64,000 nt of DNA from assembly GCA_013400975.1 (NCBI GenBank), contig WBMZ01004626.1:62001-126000 (forward strand). The letters are read 5' to 3'. Below, piece by piece: positions 46,786 to 61,000 of this stretch. This DNA comes from Atrichornis clamosus. Its lineage: Eukaryota; Chordata; Aves; Passeriformes; Menuridae. The notes below the pieces were generated by a model, which worked only from the letters and a program-made list of their open reading frames with translations, did no database searches and was not told the DNA's origin. Each line of letters starts with the position of its first letter. The first letter of the stretch is position 1. A program made the translations under genes and the position numbers.

Positions 46786-49700
46786 CAGATCATTGCAGAT
46801 ATCAATGAACTCTCTCAGGCCTGACTGTCATTCCGTGGGGATTTCAGCAACAGTGCAGGTTCGGGAATTGTTGTACAGTATACCCCAAAAATAGTATTGG
46901 GAATGTAGTGAAAGACTGGGTGAAAAGGCATCACTAATTGTTGAGATTGGGAACGCTGAGGCAGAGAGATCAATCCACAGTTTGACACTTAGTTGATACA
47001 ATTTACTGAGAGGATTTTCGATTCCTAGAAACAAGTATCAGTATAACATTGCAGTACTTTTTTTCCCAGAAGCAGATAATAATAATTTCTTTTACAGTTT
47101 TCGTCAACTCCACTAATATTTTTTTTCTCCATTTCTTTTGAATTAATCCAATTTTTTGCAAATTAGAAATTTTTACTGCACAAATGCTGTATTTGTAAGA
47201 TAGGGGATGCCCAACCTTGATAATGAGCAAACCTTCTAAAACCATCCAAATGTGAGACCCAGGGGAGAACAAAGAATCCCACAATTTGTCAATGAAAGCT
47301 GCAAATATGTGCCTTCACCTGAGGAAAGGCTTGAGTGTGGCCTGTTTTTACACAGAGATATTTAAGCTGCATTTGAAATAGTAAGTGAGCTCTGATGGAA
47401 TTGAAATGCATCTCTTATTTCATTTATTCTTTTTGTGCTTGTGTAGCAATTTAGAGCTGCAGTAGTTTTCACAGCGTTGTATGAGGTGTCCAAGAGCTTG
47501 AGTTGTTCCCATGCACTCTTCCCCATTGTCAGCTGCAAAAGCCTTAAAAGTTAATGTCCACTGAAATTGTTCTGGTTTTACTGCCACCTAAATGTAATTT
47601 GTTCTGATTTATACCCCTGTAAAGCAGGTCAAGATGATGCAAAACAAGGCCAATATATTAAGTTCTTACAGAACAGTTTGTGGATGTAAACGTTTCGAGA
47701 TCACGTGTGCTGGTGCGTCTTATCACCAGGCAGATGTTGTTTATGTAAAATGAAAAATTGACACAAATCTTCATACTAAACATAAATAAAACTGGATGTG
47801 TTTTGAGGGGAGAGCCAGCAAGAGGTGCTGAGTTTTGAATGCAGGTTACTCCGTGTATTTTTATTTTAAGAGAAGACTTATTCACAGCTGTCAATTTTTG
47901 AATCTCATTTATGCCTGGGTACATCAGGGCTCATTCTGTAGACAGCAGCCCTTGAATTTGTTGGACAGCTGAATGGATGTGTCTCTGAGTCTTTCATCTT
48001 TCATGCTTTTGACATACTTTCAAGCCACCAACACTTTACATTTTATTTTGCATATTACATTTTTAAAATATATCTTCTCCAGGAGTCCTATGAATGTATT
48101 TCAGTCAGGATATGGATAACTAGTTCCACTTCTAACTCAGACCATTTGAACTTGTTCTTTCCCCTCCTACTTCTTTTCCACTGGCTCAAGGTCAGATGAT
48201 AAAATTCATCAGCATTCCATATGGTGGTTTATAAGATTTCTATTTTACTTGGATTTTTTCCATCTGAGCAACTGCTTGGAGGAAGTTTTGTATTGAGACA
48301 TTGTCAGGGGCATTGCTGGCAGGAGCAGAGAGCTGATGATTGCCCTCAGGAGGACATGGATCACTGAACTCTGAATAATATTTGCAGTAGGGCTTGTTTT
48401 CACATCTTCAGGGTACGAAGTGCTCAATTCATCTTGTAAAGCCACAAGGCTCTTACAGAGTCTGGTACAAACCCGGGATACTTTATCAGCTCGTCTCTTC
48501 TTGGGGTTGGGGTGAGAGGCTGAAAGTGCAGAGGACCTGGTGGGAAGAGGAAGATTAAGCAGAGGTCTGGAGTTGTCTCCTTTTCCTGCTCATTGGGCTG
48601 TTTCCCACAGAGGCTGGTGTTTCCATCAGCTGCATCTGGAATGCAGGGCGTGTTGTGGGATATAGGAATGCCTGCAGGACGGGGGTGAAGGCTGACAGTG
48701 GCATGGGAAAACAGCACGGACTTTGTTTTTTGGAAGACATGGATTGCTGTGGTATAATTAATGTTTTCCCACTCTAATGTATGCAGAGGGGTTGCCAAAG
48801 AGGAAGATCCATGAGCTACTGGCTCCAGTTCAGATGAGGCTTTTCAGTTTCTGTTGCTCTTTATGCTAAGCTCCATTTTCCAGCACTGCAAGTTGTTGCG
48901 TGTCCTGCCTCCCTCACTTACGAACTTAAATATTTCCAGCAGCTGTTCCAGCTCTGCTCCCACGAGTTTTAGCTCTGCCCTGAGCACAGCAGCCCACCAG
49001 GTTTGCCACACGCAGGTGGCAAAAACAAGACAATGTCGACCTGTGTGCCATCATTCAACAGAAACCGTCTGAGAGAGGCAATCAAACACACCAAGGATTT
49101 TACCTCTCTGCTCATTTCTCCCTCTTCAGGTCCAACCCCCCATCTCCCCACTAAGGAATTCATAACTCAACTGTATAAATAAGTGTTCAAATCTCCTCCT
49201 TAAGTCTTTAATTCCCTCACGGATTAGGCCAACCCTCTCCTTATTGACCTGGTCTGTTGACTTTAAGTGCTCCTCAGCTTGCTCTGCTGGGTTTATTCAG
49301 GCAATTCCTGGACAAACTATTTTGCAATCTGAATTTGCATATGGATGGGAAACATTGCATGTCTCCTGCAAAAGAAAGATCAGGAAGTTTGTCACAAGCC
49401 CAGCTATTGCACATTTTAAAAGGTTATAAAGCTGCTAGGTATGTGATAAATGCTAGCAGAAACACTGGCTTCACTGCAGCATGAGGGAAATTCTTCCCTG
49501 GAGGAATTTTTACAGGGTTCCCAAAGCTATGCAGTGACTTTCCAGCAAATATTATTGTGAAACAATTGTTTTGGGATCAAGCTGTGTTTTTTGAGCTGGT
49601 AATTTATCTTGTAATGTTGAACTGCAACCAGCAGTCAACAGTGACACCTGATACATCTACTTTATGTGTCTATCATGAGACATAAGCAATCCACATGCTT

Positions 49701-52700
49701 TCCTTTGTTTGTTTTCAGGGGTCATTTTCTTTGCTTTTCCTCCAGCAGAGTGTCCTACAACCCACTGAAAAATCTGGGACAGGGAGCTCTAAATTGCTTG
49801 GATGGGTCCTGGTTGGGGGCTTCCCTGAACCCTGGTTGGGTTGCAGTGAGCAGGGACCTCAACACAGCGGGAGAGCAGGGACCACGGCGGTGCCTTCAAA
49901 AACTCTTCCTTGTGAGACAGATCAGGATAAAAGTGCTTTTGATGACTCTGAATAAAGATGTGCAGTAAAGATTTGCAACCTGCAGCTGACGGCAGTCCCT
50001 GTGTTGGGTTGTTTCTGGGCCCACTTTGGCTATATCCTTTAAACTGTGCAACTTTCAAATCCTTACCTGCATGATCAAGGGGTAGCCTGGGACAGAGTTC
50101 ATGCTGCATGTTGATGGCAGCAGACAGGGGAAATTGCAGCTTTCACTGTTTGTGCTCCTGACAGTGTTTGTCCTTTTTGAGAAGAATAGGAGCACTGACA
50201 TTGCTGCAAACACTTCTCTCTAAATTAGGTGCTGGTGAGGTGTTGAAAATTTAACTTTGCGTTCTTCCAAACCCTCCTGTTTAAAGACCTATACATTTCT
50301 TTTCTGTTTCTTCCAAGCATTTGCAGTTAAGCAACTTGAATATTCATAGATTTGGATGAGCAGAAAAGAAGCTTATTTCTTTCCACATAAAAATGAAAAG
50401 GGAAATTAAAACATACTTTCCACGCTGCTAGTACACATTTCAGTAAAACATCAATGGTATATATGCCTGATTACTTTCCTGTGGAATAATTTTCATGAAA
50501 TAGTTGATATTAAAATTCAATATATTGTTTTGACTAAGCATCACTGGGGATAGCACAATCTCTCATTATTTCCTTTTCAGCATAGACATAGCTCATAGTA
50601 TGGATATGCAGATTTTTAATGTAGCAATGGAATTGTAAAATGGAACTGTTTTTCAGCTATCACAGAATTTAGCAGGCCTGGTGAATTGTGTCTTTATTTT
50701 CTCAGTATTTTTTTAAAGGCCTGTCCTGTGCCAATTCTTATCTTTTATGTCAAATAGGAGACATAGGGAAGCCATCCCATGAAAAAGTGTGTCCAGCAGC
50801 CTAAAGCTTTGCTTTACAAACTTATTCTTTCAAGCCACCTCAGCTATGGGGTAAACGCTGTGCACTGTACACGCTGCCTGGGAGTACAGAGGGCATGAAC
50901 CAAGGGGAAGCTGCAGTGGAAAAATATGGAATAGCAGCCCTTGTCCTCCCTGCAGCCCCCCCAGTGAGGGGTGGGAGCCCACCTGCACAGGGCAGAGCAC
51001 CTGGTGCAGTGCAGGAGTAACACCTGTCTGGCAGGGCTCTTCCCGCACAGCCTGCCTCCTTCTGTGGGCTTGTCCCACAATTTGGAAAGGATCTGCTCTG
51101 CTGTGCTGAGGAGAGGGCTGGGGGAAAGCATCGTGCTGTTTGCTGTCCTCCCACCATGCCCTGTGTGTGCACGGCGCATCCCCAGCCCACAGCACGGATT
51201 TTGGGCCATTTCTGAGTGCTGAGGGGTCCTGGATCTAGAGAACTCTGGTCTGCATTCACCCAGGCTGCTGCCGGCGTGCAGGAAATTGTGCAGTCTTTAA
51301 AATCACCTTTGCTAACAGATTGCTGCAGTTCTGTCATCTCAAAAGGCTCCACACAGACTTGTCAGCACAAAAGCTGAGCAAGATTAATTCTGGGTTTGTG
51401 TCATTTCTTGTGGCTGATGGATTTGGGGACCCTCCATCCTCCAGATTCCCAGACTCAGAAAGCTGGGCTGGCAGCTGGAATTTGGAATTCCAGTGATCAT
51501 CCCAGACTTTCCTATCCGGAAATTGTGGGGCACAGCTATGCACATCTTCTGCATCGCTCTGGAGAGCCCTGGAGCAGAGGCGCAGCATCTCTGCTCTGCT
51601 GGAAGGATGCAGCCCAGAAAAAGCACTGTGTGAAGCACCCCGCCCTTGCTCTGTGTCCTGAGACATAAATCCCTACAGAGAAAGACAGGCAGCAGAGCTG
51701 AATTTCCGTTTTCAAGGATTTAGTATGTCACAGTAAATATCTAGCAATTCATAAAAATGCATTTTAGATGCTTTTCTTTCCAGGTCAAATGTTGCATAAT
51801 ATCACCACGTGTTTGAAGTATCTGCTTCTAAAATGTTATGTTTTGACAACAAATACTTTAAAAAACAACTAAAAAAACCGCTTGATTTATTTGTCCCTTA
51901 TAAATTGTGTGGATTTTGCAAAGGTTTGGGAAAATAAGACCTTTCTTAAAGTAACAAAAAGCAACATTACAGCAGCAGATCTCATGAATGATCACCATGG
52001 TTTTAGTGACAAGTTTAACCAATTTAGTAATCTGGGTCTGACAGAGCTTTGCAGAGTAAGTCTCTCAGTGCTTTGGGACTAAAAGCTTTACTCAAATTTT
52101 GGGAAAGCAAAAGATTGATTTTCTTTGCCTTTTGATTAAGAGAACAGGATTTGGACATGAAAATCCAATTAGATGAATGGTGGGGGTGGGAGGGAGACAG
52201 GGAGAGAAAGAGATGGATGGCACAGAGCTCTGCTGCAAATAGACCTTATTCTGAAATCTGGACTACATCTCTGCTGGCTTTCAATTAATTGTGAAACAGC
52301 TGTTCCTCTCCCCCTGTGCACTCAGACAAAAGATCACAAAGTTTTAGACTTACCAGGTGATAATACTGGAAACTAAAAAAAAAAAAAAGAGAAAAAGCCA
52401 TTGAAAATAAATAACAGTAGTTTTAAAAAGCTAGAGAAGGCAATATTCTGTTATCTCCAGTATTTCTTGCAGTTAAGTATCTTGAATGATATTATGTGCT
52501 TTACTATCAATAAACCTTGCAGCAAACTCCATCTGTCTGTCATTCATAAAATGAGATGTTACCATTTCACAGAACCATAAACCACATAAAAGTCAAAGTA
52601 CAAGGATCCAAACAATTTCTAAGTGAAAGACTCTTTGAAGCAGCTGTTTTCCTTTATTATTAGAGACAATTATGCTGTCAAAACAGCAGAATATTAACTT

Positions 52701-55700
52701 TTCACATGCCTGGTTCACCTGTTTATAGAGTGCTACCCAAGAGCAGACGTGCCAGATGCACCCTGCCAAGAGTGATGGGGAACAATAAGAGATTGTTCTC
52801 TTTGTGCAGAGCAATCAAGCATCTAATCCATCCCAGAGCAAGCAAGGAAAAATGTTTTAAAGGAGGAAAAACCTTGCAATGGACCCTTACGGCTCTGTCC
52901 TTGCTTCATAATTTCCTTCTAAGTCCCAACCCCATGATGCTGTCTTGGTGTGAAAGATGCTGGCTCTTTTCCTCCAAAAAAAACCATTTTTTTTGTGCTT
53001 ATCTCTGCAAATTCCTGTTGAGCAAACAAAACAGTAATCTCTTGGAAACTGCTCTTCAGTCTAATGAGGGCTCGTGGCTGGAAGTTCCATGTTTGTGTCC
53101 TCGTGGGGTAACTTGAAACAGCAATACCATAATGGCTATTTTTACATCCATAACCTAGATTTAGGAGCAAATGGACAAGACACTTCCACTACTGATATCT
53201 TTCTGACTACATGGAAAAACGGCCTTCTGCTGGAATTTCAGGGATTGTTTTTACAGCAATACATAAAAAAGCAGCTGAAAAAGCTGATTAAAAAAGGCAG
53301 TTTTAGTAGATGAAAGACAAATGCATATTTGACAGAAACATTTCAGGTTTTCATCTGTCTAGTTAGAATATAAAAACAGAATTTTTCACAAGTGAGACCT
53401 GAGCATTGCTGGGCATTGTTCAATTAAAATCTACCAAGTTTTACACTAAAAAATAATATCTATGTTCCTCTTTAAGTATGTCTTCGCAACCTTCTGTGGT
53501 TATTGAACTTGAAACATTCTCTCTTATCTCGGGAATGCTAACCATGATAAACAAGGAAATAATCAGGGCCAAATGTGAATTTTGGCAGTTGTTTTGGATT
53601 TTCAACATTTGGTACGTTAGGGACGTGCGCGGATCAAAATCCTGGAGGCTCTGTAAACATTGTAGCCCAGAAGCTCATATGTATTCTGAAGCTTTTATTT
53701 TCCTTTGTGAACACAACCTGGTTGGCAATGAGTAGTGGTTGTTATGATTTCATCTAGAAATCACTAACTGCAGTTAAAGAAAAAAAAGTAATAAATTCAC
53801 GTAGAGCAAAGTTTGTTAGCAAAAAATTGTTTAAAGTTAGCACTTCTCTTTTGCAGCTCTAACTGAAATTGTCCTCTGTATATCCACAGAAATGTGTGTG
53901 TGTACATGCGTGTGCTCGGGAATATGTGTGGAATCCTCACTGCTTGGGGGAGCTGGGATTTGAGCCTGGCACAGAGATGCTGTCAGACCACTCCGTGTGA
54001 CAACAGAGAAGGTCACCAGTGAACTGCCTGAAAAATTAATTCACTGAAATCAGTGGGTTTGTTTTATCCCTGCTTTGGAAAGGGCTGAAGACATCTGGAC
54101 CCTACTAGAAAGAACAGGCCACAGGAAAATTGCTTTTAACACAAGAGAAAAATTACACAGTTCTTGTCTCAAGTGCATAATTTATCTGGTGTGACTTGAA
54201 GAAGCCTCTGTACTCCTTCATAAAATGAGGATTAAATTGTACTGTGCTGGCTTTTTCTCTGACCCATACAGTGCCTACTGGTGGCACGTGAAGCACTGAC
54301 TCAGGTAAACTGGGGCCACTCATGTCTGAGATGAAGTACTTGTTTTCTTGGACTGTGTGTTTCTTGAATGACAGATGTGTGAAAAGACATATAAAAAGCA
54401 AATTCTCTTCTAAAGGATAATGCCTTTACAAACTGGTAACTCAAAAAAAAAACAAAACCAAAAACCAATCTTCAAACACAAGCTATTTTCAAAATAGTGA
54501 ATTTAAAAGTTGTTAGTGAGGTATTATTACACTGGGAGAACCCAGGCTGTACACTTTGTTTTCCCACATTTCTGAGCAGGGTAAGAGCCAGTTTATCTTA
54601 GACTTTTCAGGACAAACACAAGCATAACAGACCCATCTGGGTTTTATGCCCTCGGCAGCACCAGGTGATGGGTTGTGTGTGTGCTACTTGCAATTGTGAC
54701 ATCTTCCAGGCAGCATCTGGATCCCACTAGAAGCTTACCTCCTTTTTCACTTATTTGATAGGCTGTGTTCTAAAGAGGAAAAAAAAGGCACGTAAAAAGG
54801 TTGCATTTACACAAAGGCAGCACTGAAATTAGCTTTTTTTTTAAATTGTCATTTGGATGCAATGAGGAGGCTGACTTATCTGCAAGAAGTCATCATTATT
54901 TTACTAAATCAGCTCTTAACTGATTGTGTCTTGCAGTATTAGGTTCATTCTTTTTTCCCTTGCCATCTCTTATGCAAGTCGATAATCTGTCCTCTGATTG
55001 TTAAAATCACTACACTTCTGTTATTTACCACTCATCTGAAACTCCCACCCACTATTTATTCTCTTCTGTGTTTAACTCACAGCTACCCAGTGTACATGTC
55101 AAAATAGTTTTTCACATGTCCTTTAAACAGCAGCAATTAATTGCTGTGATTCTGCACATTCCAAAAATCCCAGACGGTATAAACTGAGACGTAATTCACA
55201 TTTGCTACGTGTATGTAGCAGATTGTACTGACATCTTAGCAACACAATTAATTGGGTCTATTTCTTAAGTGGTTTTCACTACAGAACAAATATCTAAATT
55301 AGAAGAAAGCCTTCTGGTTAATAGGATGTGCTTCATGTTTTCTGTGTTCAGTAATTGCTATAATTGAAAAGATAATATTCAAGGTGCTGTGATACTGTTA
55401 TAGGTGAAATGGGCACCTTCATCGTGCTGTTGTATCAGTGTAGCTAATTTTTAGTGAAAAAAATGACCAAACCTCTTGATCCTGTTCAGATCAGTGTTCC
55501 AGCGTGTGGCTTTTACCAGTCAAGGTTTCTAGGCTGTCCAAGAGCACGAATTTATTAGATAAACTGATAGTGCAGGATGTGGAAATACTTCTATATATTT
55601 ACTGTCATCCAGAATGACAAATTTCACATAACAGCACATGTGTATGAGCCAACCATGCCAGCCAGCAGCACACACCTCTGAATCCTGGAAATTGTGTGAT

Positions 55701-56064
55701 TTCCAGGTTCTGGGAAAATTTTGTAGCCATTCACTTTGATTTCCAGAACCACTGACTGGCCTACTGAGAGCACAAACTGAAGCTGCTGAAACCACTGCCT
55801 AGCTTCAGCTTTTTTCTACCTTTAATCACTGGAATGCTGTACATGGGAAAGACATTCAGATGATGAAAGGATCCTGTCTTTTGAATTGGCAGTATATTTA
55901 AACAGAAAGAAAGCAGAAAATTAGTTTTGCTCTGGTCTATTTGTTGTGTGTTTTCTAAGACACAGTGACATTAAAGAAGCATTTGCCTGAAGGCCTCAGA
56001 CGAGATCAGGGCTCCATTAGGTTCATCTCTGCAGGGGCCCACGCAAGAGAAATAAGCATTTTTT
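46786..56064. other. Non-coding DNA without recognised genes
   Basis: More than 9 kb has no recognised gene. A GC-richer patch at 50840-51670 contains the longest open frame of the window (170 codons, minus strand, 50840-51352), with two other antisense frames open in parallel and no recognisable domain. A 14-base A run lies at 52375-52388. A purine-rich stretch occurs at about 52181-52215. A perfect 16-base palindrome CAGCAATTAATTGCTG lies at 55131-55146. The rest is AT-leaning and unremarkable. Confidence 0.5.
52375..52388 (+). repeat. Poly(A) run, 14 bases
   Basis: Fourteen consecutive A sit in A-rich surroundings. No retrocopy is recognisable upstream, so it is called a simple homopolymer. 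Confidence 0.9.
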
Positions 56065-56150
56065 CATCATCATCTATTATTATTATTGTTATTGTTTTTA
56101 CTATTCTTCTTCTTATTATTATTATTACTATTACTACTACTACTATTATT
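56065..56150 (+). repeat. Compound trinucleotide microsatellite
   Basis: The tract passes through CAT units, then TAT/TTA units, TTG/TTT interruptions, TTC units, TTA units and finally TAC/TAT units, nearly all in one trinucleotide phase over about 85 bases. It yields leucine/serine- or isoleucine/valine-rich frames on the two strands that are artefacts. Interrupted tracts of this kind are usually less mutable than pure ones. Confidence 0.9.
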
Positions 56151-58072
56151 TGCTTTCCCCTATAAACAGTCGCACCAAAAGGAAGAACAAAGAATATACG
56201 GAGATGGAAAAAACGTCTTATGGAGATGGTATCAGGATAAGGAATGGAATTTAGGGGATGGACGCTCTTGGCCACCAGTTCAGCAAAGGATTGTGTTGAC
56301 CACAAGAGCTGGGGAAGTTTGTGAGTGTGGCTGAGCCGGGCTTGGGTTGCAGCTCTGCGCCAGGGAAATCACCCGGAGCTCTGCTCTGAGCCACTGCTGA
56401 GACCAGATTGAGGCCTTCCCATTGCTCACTCCACTTAGGATTCACACAGGTGCTCTCTCCCTTTTGCGAGGTCCAGTGGCTGAGACCTGTCTGTGTGGGC
56501 TCCCAGAAGGAACCCGGTAGCTCCAAGGGTTGCGTGGATGTTTTCCAGGTCTCTGGAAGGCTCTGTTCCCCTAAGCCTGTGGCTGGGGGCCCAGGCCTGC
56601 AGCCATCACCCCTGGGAGCCCCTCAGGCCCAGAAGCCGAGGGGGCAGCAGGAGGATGATTGTGTGGGAGGGCATTTCTCATAAACATTGCTCATTACCAA
56701 TATGAATCCAGAAGAGGGTATTTTTATGGCCAGCTGGCATTTTCTAGCAGTCAACTGTTCATCCTAAAGTTCCTGATACATTTTGGGTTTGGGATTAGCC
56801 TTCTTAATCAGAACGTGCTGCTCTTCTGTGTGATTCTGCAAAATGCCAACCTACTGCTCCATGTTGTTTTTATAACTCCATTGTAAACCTTTCCAAAAAT
56901 CCTAAACAACAAAAAGCCAACAAAGCAAAACAGTCCTATGCTGCTTTCATTTAAATATTTATTCACCAAGCAGATTTCCAGTAAGTAGAATCCACAATTA
57001 TTTTGTTTTAAGGAAGCAAAACAAATCCATGAGCTAAATAATCTCTCGTTTTCTCTTCCATTTATTGCTTTTTTAAGTGACTGAGAGAAGTCTTAAGCCT
57101 TGCACTTTCCCTACAATGGAAGGGAGTTCAACCATTTGGAGAAAATATGTTAAGCTGATGGCAATGAATTGTAATGACATTTGCATAAAATAATTTATGT
57201 ACATTCATTTCAGGGTAAAATTAGAGCCAAAACTTAAAAAAAAATAAAATCCAAACTGCCCATTAGATGTTTCTGAAACATAGATAACTGAATATTCAGG
57301 CCATTTGTCAGTGTGTTTAGTTTGTGTATTTTATTTTTATTGAGCCAGACTAGAAGAATTTGGTTTTGGTGGGGAATATGTTTCCTAATGCAAGAATTCA
57401 AATCCTGTCACCCTACTGACCACCAGGCATTAATGTCATGTTTACTCAACATTCAGTTTCAGTGGAGGAATATACAAAAAAATAAAAGACAAAAAGAAGA
57501 CAAAAGGAGTCTTCTGACCTTTTTCAACATGTGAACTCTGTCTTCCACTCTGATATTCAAATAAAGCAACAGCGGATGTTTAAACAGAGATTTCAATCCC
57601 AAACACTCCTTGCCTGTTTGTTTAATTACATTTCTGGAAGGTTGCAGCTCTCCAGCAAATCTGGGCTCTGTTTTCATAGGCTTCTCGAATTCTCTGCTTG
57701 CTTTGACCCTGCAGCTCCGATTCCGTTCAATAATTCGATACAGAGCAAACCCAGCCAGCCCTGCTGGGGCCACTGCCAGCTCTGCTCCTCAGCTCACCAG
57801 GGACACGGTGGCACGACAGGATTTTCCTCTTTATTTTCACATTCTGGACTTGGAGTTACAGCTCCCAGCAGTTTTTACACACACGCCCTGATGTCTGGAA
57901 GGTGCTACTCATCACTCAAAGCCATGTAGGAGAGAGCAGGGGCCTCCCTTTGTGCTTTACCTGCTCTGGTGGAGTGTCACAGGTCATGGGGGAAACCCCC
58001 ACCAGCACCTGAGCAGTCCCTTGGCACAGAGTAATTTGGAGGGCTGATCTGCAGAAAAAGCCAGAAGTAATT
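56151..58072. other. Non-coding DNA without recognised genes
   Basis: A GC-richer segment at about 56330-56650 is followed by AT-rich sequence. Open frames at 57459-57929 overlap on both strands and reach 132 codons without a recognisable domain. Confidence 0.5.
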
Positions 58073-58092
58073 AAAAAAAAAAAAAAAAAAAA
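58073..58092 (+). repeat. Poly(A) run, 20 bases
   Basis: Twenty consecutive A make this the longest homopolymer in the window. The sequence upstream lacks a canonical poly(A) signal at the expected distance and shows no recognisable retrocopy, so a retrotransposition tail is possible but unsupported. The length may be inaccurate in the assembly. Confidence 0.9.
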
Positions 58093-61000
58093 GAAACCCA
58101 TCGACCCTCACGTTTGGATTTTGGGTTAGGACATTAAATATAAAAGGCTGCTATCACATTATATGCACATACTTCATGCTCACAATTATGTCTGTATTTC
58201 ACCACAATTAAGATCAGTAGCCTTCCATATATTTTTCTTCCTTCTTCATTTGCCTGGGGCTTATCACTTTATCCTCACTCCCATCTAAAGGTTCTTACAG
58301 TTCCATGGGAAGGGAGACCCTTTTATGTTAAAAACACATATCTAAATCTTTGTAAATGTTGTATATGTTTCCTGCTGAGGTCTGAGTAAGCTTTCTCAAA
58401 TAGGGTCTATTAGCATTTTAATAGCATGCTCACACTAGGAAGTCTTTTTGTTTCACTAGCCAAATATGAAAATATTCTGTATTTGCAAAACAGAGATTTG
58501 ATGCCAGTTACCCCTCAGAAATGACCCACATCACGTGGAAAGTCAGGCCATCATAAACATCATAACATTACATAAGCATTAACAACAAATAAATAGCTAT
58601 CAAATGATACACAAACCTCTGCCTAGAGATCCATACCCTGACAACTCTAAACAGCTTCACAGTTTTGCACTCTATGCTTATATTTGAATTGCAAGCATTG
58701 GTAAATGTTGGTGTCTCAATAGTTATAATGCAATTTAACACCTCACTGTAGGAGCATAAACACATATTCAAAGCTGGTTGAATATTTTTTTTTAAATCTC
58801 ATGAGCAAATATTCTCCCCCACATTGTCTTAATATCAAATATTTTATACCCATGAGATCATTTTAATTCCCTTTGCCTACACAAGGAAAGATTGTGTTCA
58901 GTGAAAGATCACAGAGGGAATTGCCTCTATCTGATTCCTTCTGGAGATGGCAATGAAAAGGGAAATCCTTCAGTTCTGCAGATACACTTGCCCCATTTAT
59001 CAGTATCAGGGCAGCCCTGTCTTTTGCCCAAACTGTGACAGCCCTGCTCTACAATGCAGAGAGCTGAGGAAGAGAGTGGCACTTTTGCATCTGAAGACAA
59101 AACATGACCCAGCATTGGGTTTTATGCTACAGTCTTGTAGAAATCTTAAAGGTTGCTTTTGTTTCTTGGAGGTTCTTTGTTCCAGAATCTATGCAATGAA
59201 TAAATTCTTTTGTTTGTAGCCTGAGCAAGATAAGCAAATGCAGAAGAGCTAGAAATCCCTTTTGCTTCCCTGTGATCTGATGGCACAGAGCCCTATGCTT
59301 TACATATGATTTAGAAGATGAATCAAAACTTTGTTTTCCGGTGTCTCTAATTTGTGTGAAAAGATGTAATTTCTATAGAAAAATACAAGTCTTGCTCTTG
59401 CACTCCGATTCCCCAAGCTCAGCTCTGCTGTAGGCTACACTCAACCTTGAATCGATAGCTGAAATAGAAAGGTCCTAAAACCCATCAAAGTAACAACTTA
59501 TATTTTGCAAGAATGACAAATAACTTTGTCCTCACAGTACATGGAAACAACTTTACAAGCAAAGCAATAAAAAAAAATGCATTGTTATTGCTCGAGTATA
59601 TTATAACCCTCATTTGAAAAGAATCTTAGTCTGGTTTGAAATCACTCTGTGCATATGTTACAGAAAGTCTAGAGACATTTTGTTCTTTATTAATGAAGCG
59701 TGAAGAAAATGGTACTGAGCATATTTTGTTAGAAGTTTTGACTTCCTTATGCATGCTATACATTAAGTCTTCCCTAATTAGATTTTTGGAAGTTAAAAGG
59801 CTCCAGGAGGGCAAGCACACATGACTATTTCTGTAGTCACATTGATTTTGCTCCCCCAAAATATTCTCTGCTGTTTGGCACACTGCATCCTAAGATGATC
59901 TTTCTGGTAACTGAATGGAGACAGGAGAAGAACAAATTGATCTTTTTCCTTGCAAATATGGAAAGAATATTGGAAAGAATGAGTGTTCTGGCCCTGAAAT
60001 AGGTGGTTTCATGCTTAGCCCTATTTGTAAAAGTGTGATGTGAAATGTAGGACCTCTTAGCGAGTGCAGATCTGGGCGCTGATGGGTGCCAGTGAAGATG
60101 TCTGAGGAGCTCTCCTCCACTCTCCTGTGAGCCCACAGAAGCTGTGGCCACCCCTTCCCTGGCAGGTCAAGGTCAGGTTGCACAGGGCTCCGAGCACCCT
60201 TGAGATCTCTCCTTTGCTGAAAGTACCCACAAGACAAATACTGAGGCTTTGACCTGAAGACAGAAACCTAACTCAAGAGAAAGCTGGTGGCTTTGCCCCT
60301 GAAGAAGCCAGCACATTTCTCCTCTTACTCCTAATGGCTTTTTTATGGTGTAATACTGAAATAATGGGAGCTTTGACGCTATGAGGGTCAGGCCCGTTAT
60401 TACAGCCAGCAGTTATAATGTGGCAAGAAGAAAACTCTGCAGCGTGGTAGTTCCAGACCTGGTTTTGAGGTTTTAGGAACATTTGAGGGTGAAAAGGTCT
60501 AATTTAATCTGCTCAAGAAGGAGGAACTTTTCTACTGCACAAGGACCAGGGCTGTGACCTCGGTGCAGTGACAGAAACCAGAGTGTTGCACGAGCAGAAC
60601 TGCAGCCTCCAGGGTCTGGGGAGTGCATAAACATCGGATGGCTCCCACAGGCAGAGCTCACCGAGAACAGCAGCACTGAAGGGAGACAGTGTCACTTGTT
60701 ATCCAGCTGGAGAAATCACAAATTGAGGATGCCCAGAGCCCGGGGAGCCCTGGGCAGGAGGAGGCAGTGGCTGTGTTGGGGGCCACCGGCCAGGCCCTGC
60801 TGTCCCCTCTCGCTGGGCAGGGACAGTTTGGAGTTGCCAGGTATGGTTTGTGTGCCTTTCTGTTCCACATGTCATCCCCAAAAGCTTATACTTGTGTTTA
60901 TAACTCAAACTGTAATGAAAAAGGAAATTAAAGCCTTTCTAATTTATCAAAAGAATGAAAATTGCATTGAGAAAGAGTAGGGGGAAAGGAGCTTTCACTC

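Noticed and set aside
49492..49545. 'gagggaaattcttccctgg', resembling a CR1 phrase
   Set aside because: The phrase is isolated and the neighbouring bases do not continue as CR1, so it was not called.
50840..51352. Longest open frame of the window, 170 codons on the minus strand
   Set aside because: It lies in a GC-rich patch where other antisense frames of 121 codons are open at the same time, as expected when stop codons are rare by composition. It has no recognisable domain, repeats or promoter context.
56065..56150. Hydrophobic Ile/Leu/Val-rich frame that looks like a membrane segment
   Set aside because: It is the translation of a trinucleotide microsatellite.
58040..58092. Twenty-base A run as a retrocopy tail
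   Set aside because: No poly(A) signal, gene-like body or target duplication is visible upstream.
58947..59219. 90-codon frame with CPNC and several Cys/His residues, zinc-finger-like at a glance
   Set aside because: The spacing fits no standard C2H2, RING or zinc-ribbon pattern, and the frame has no supporting signal.
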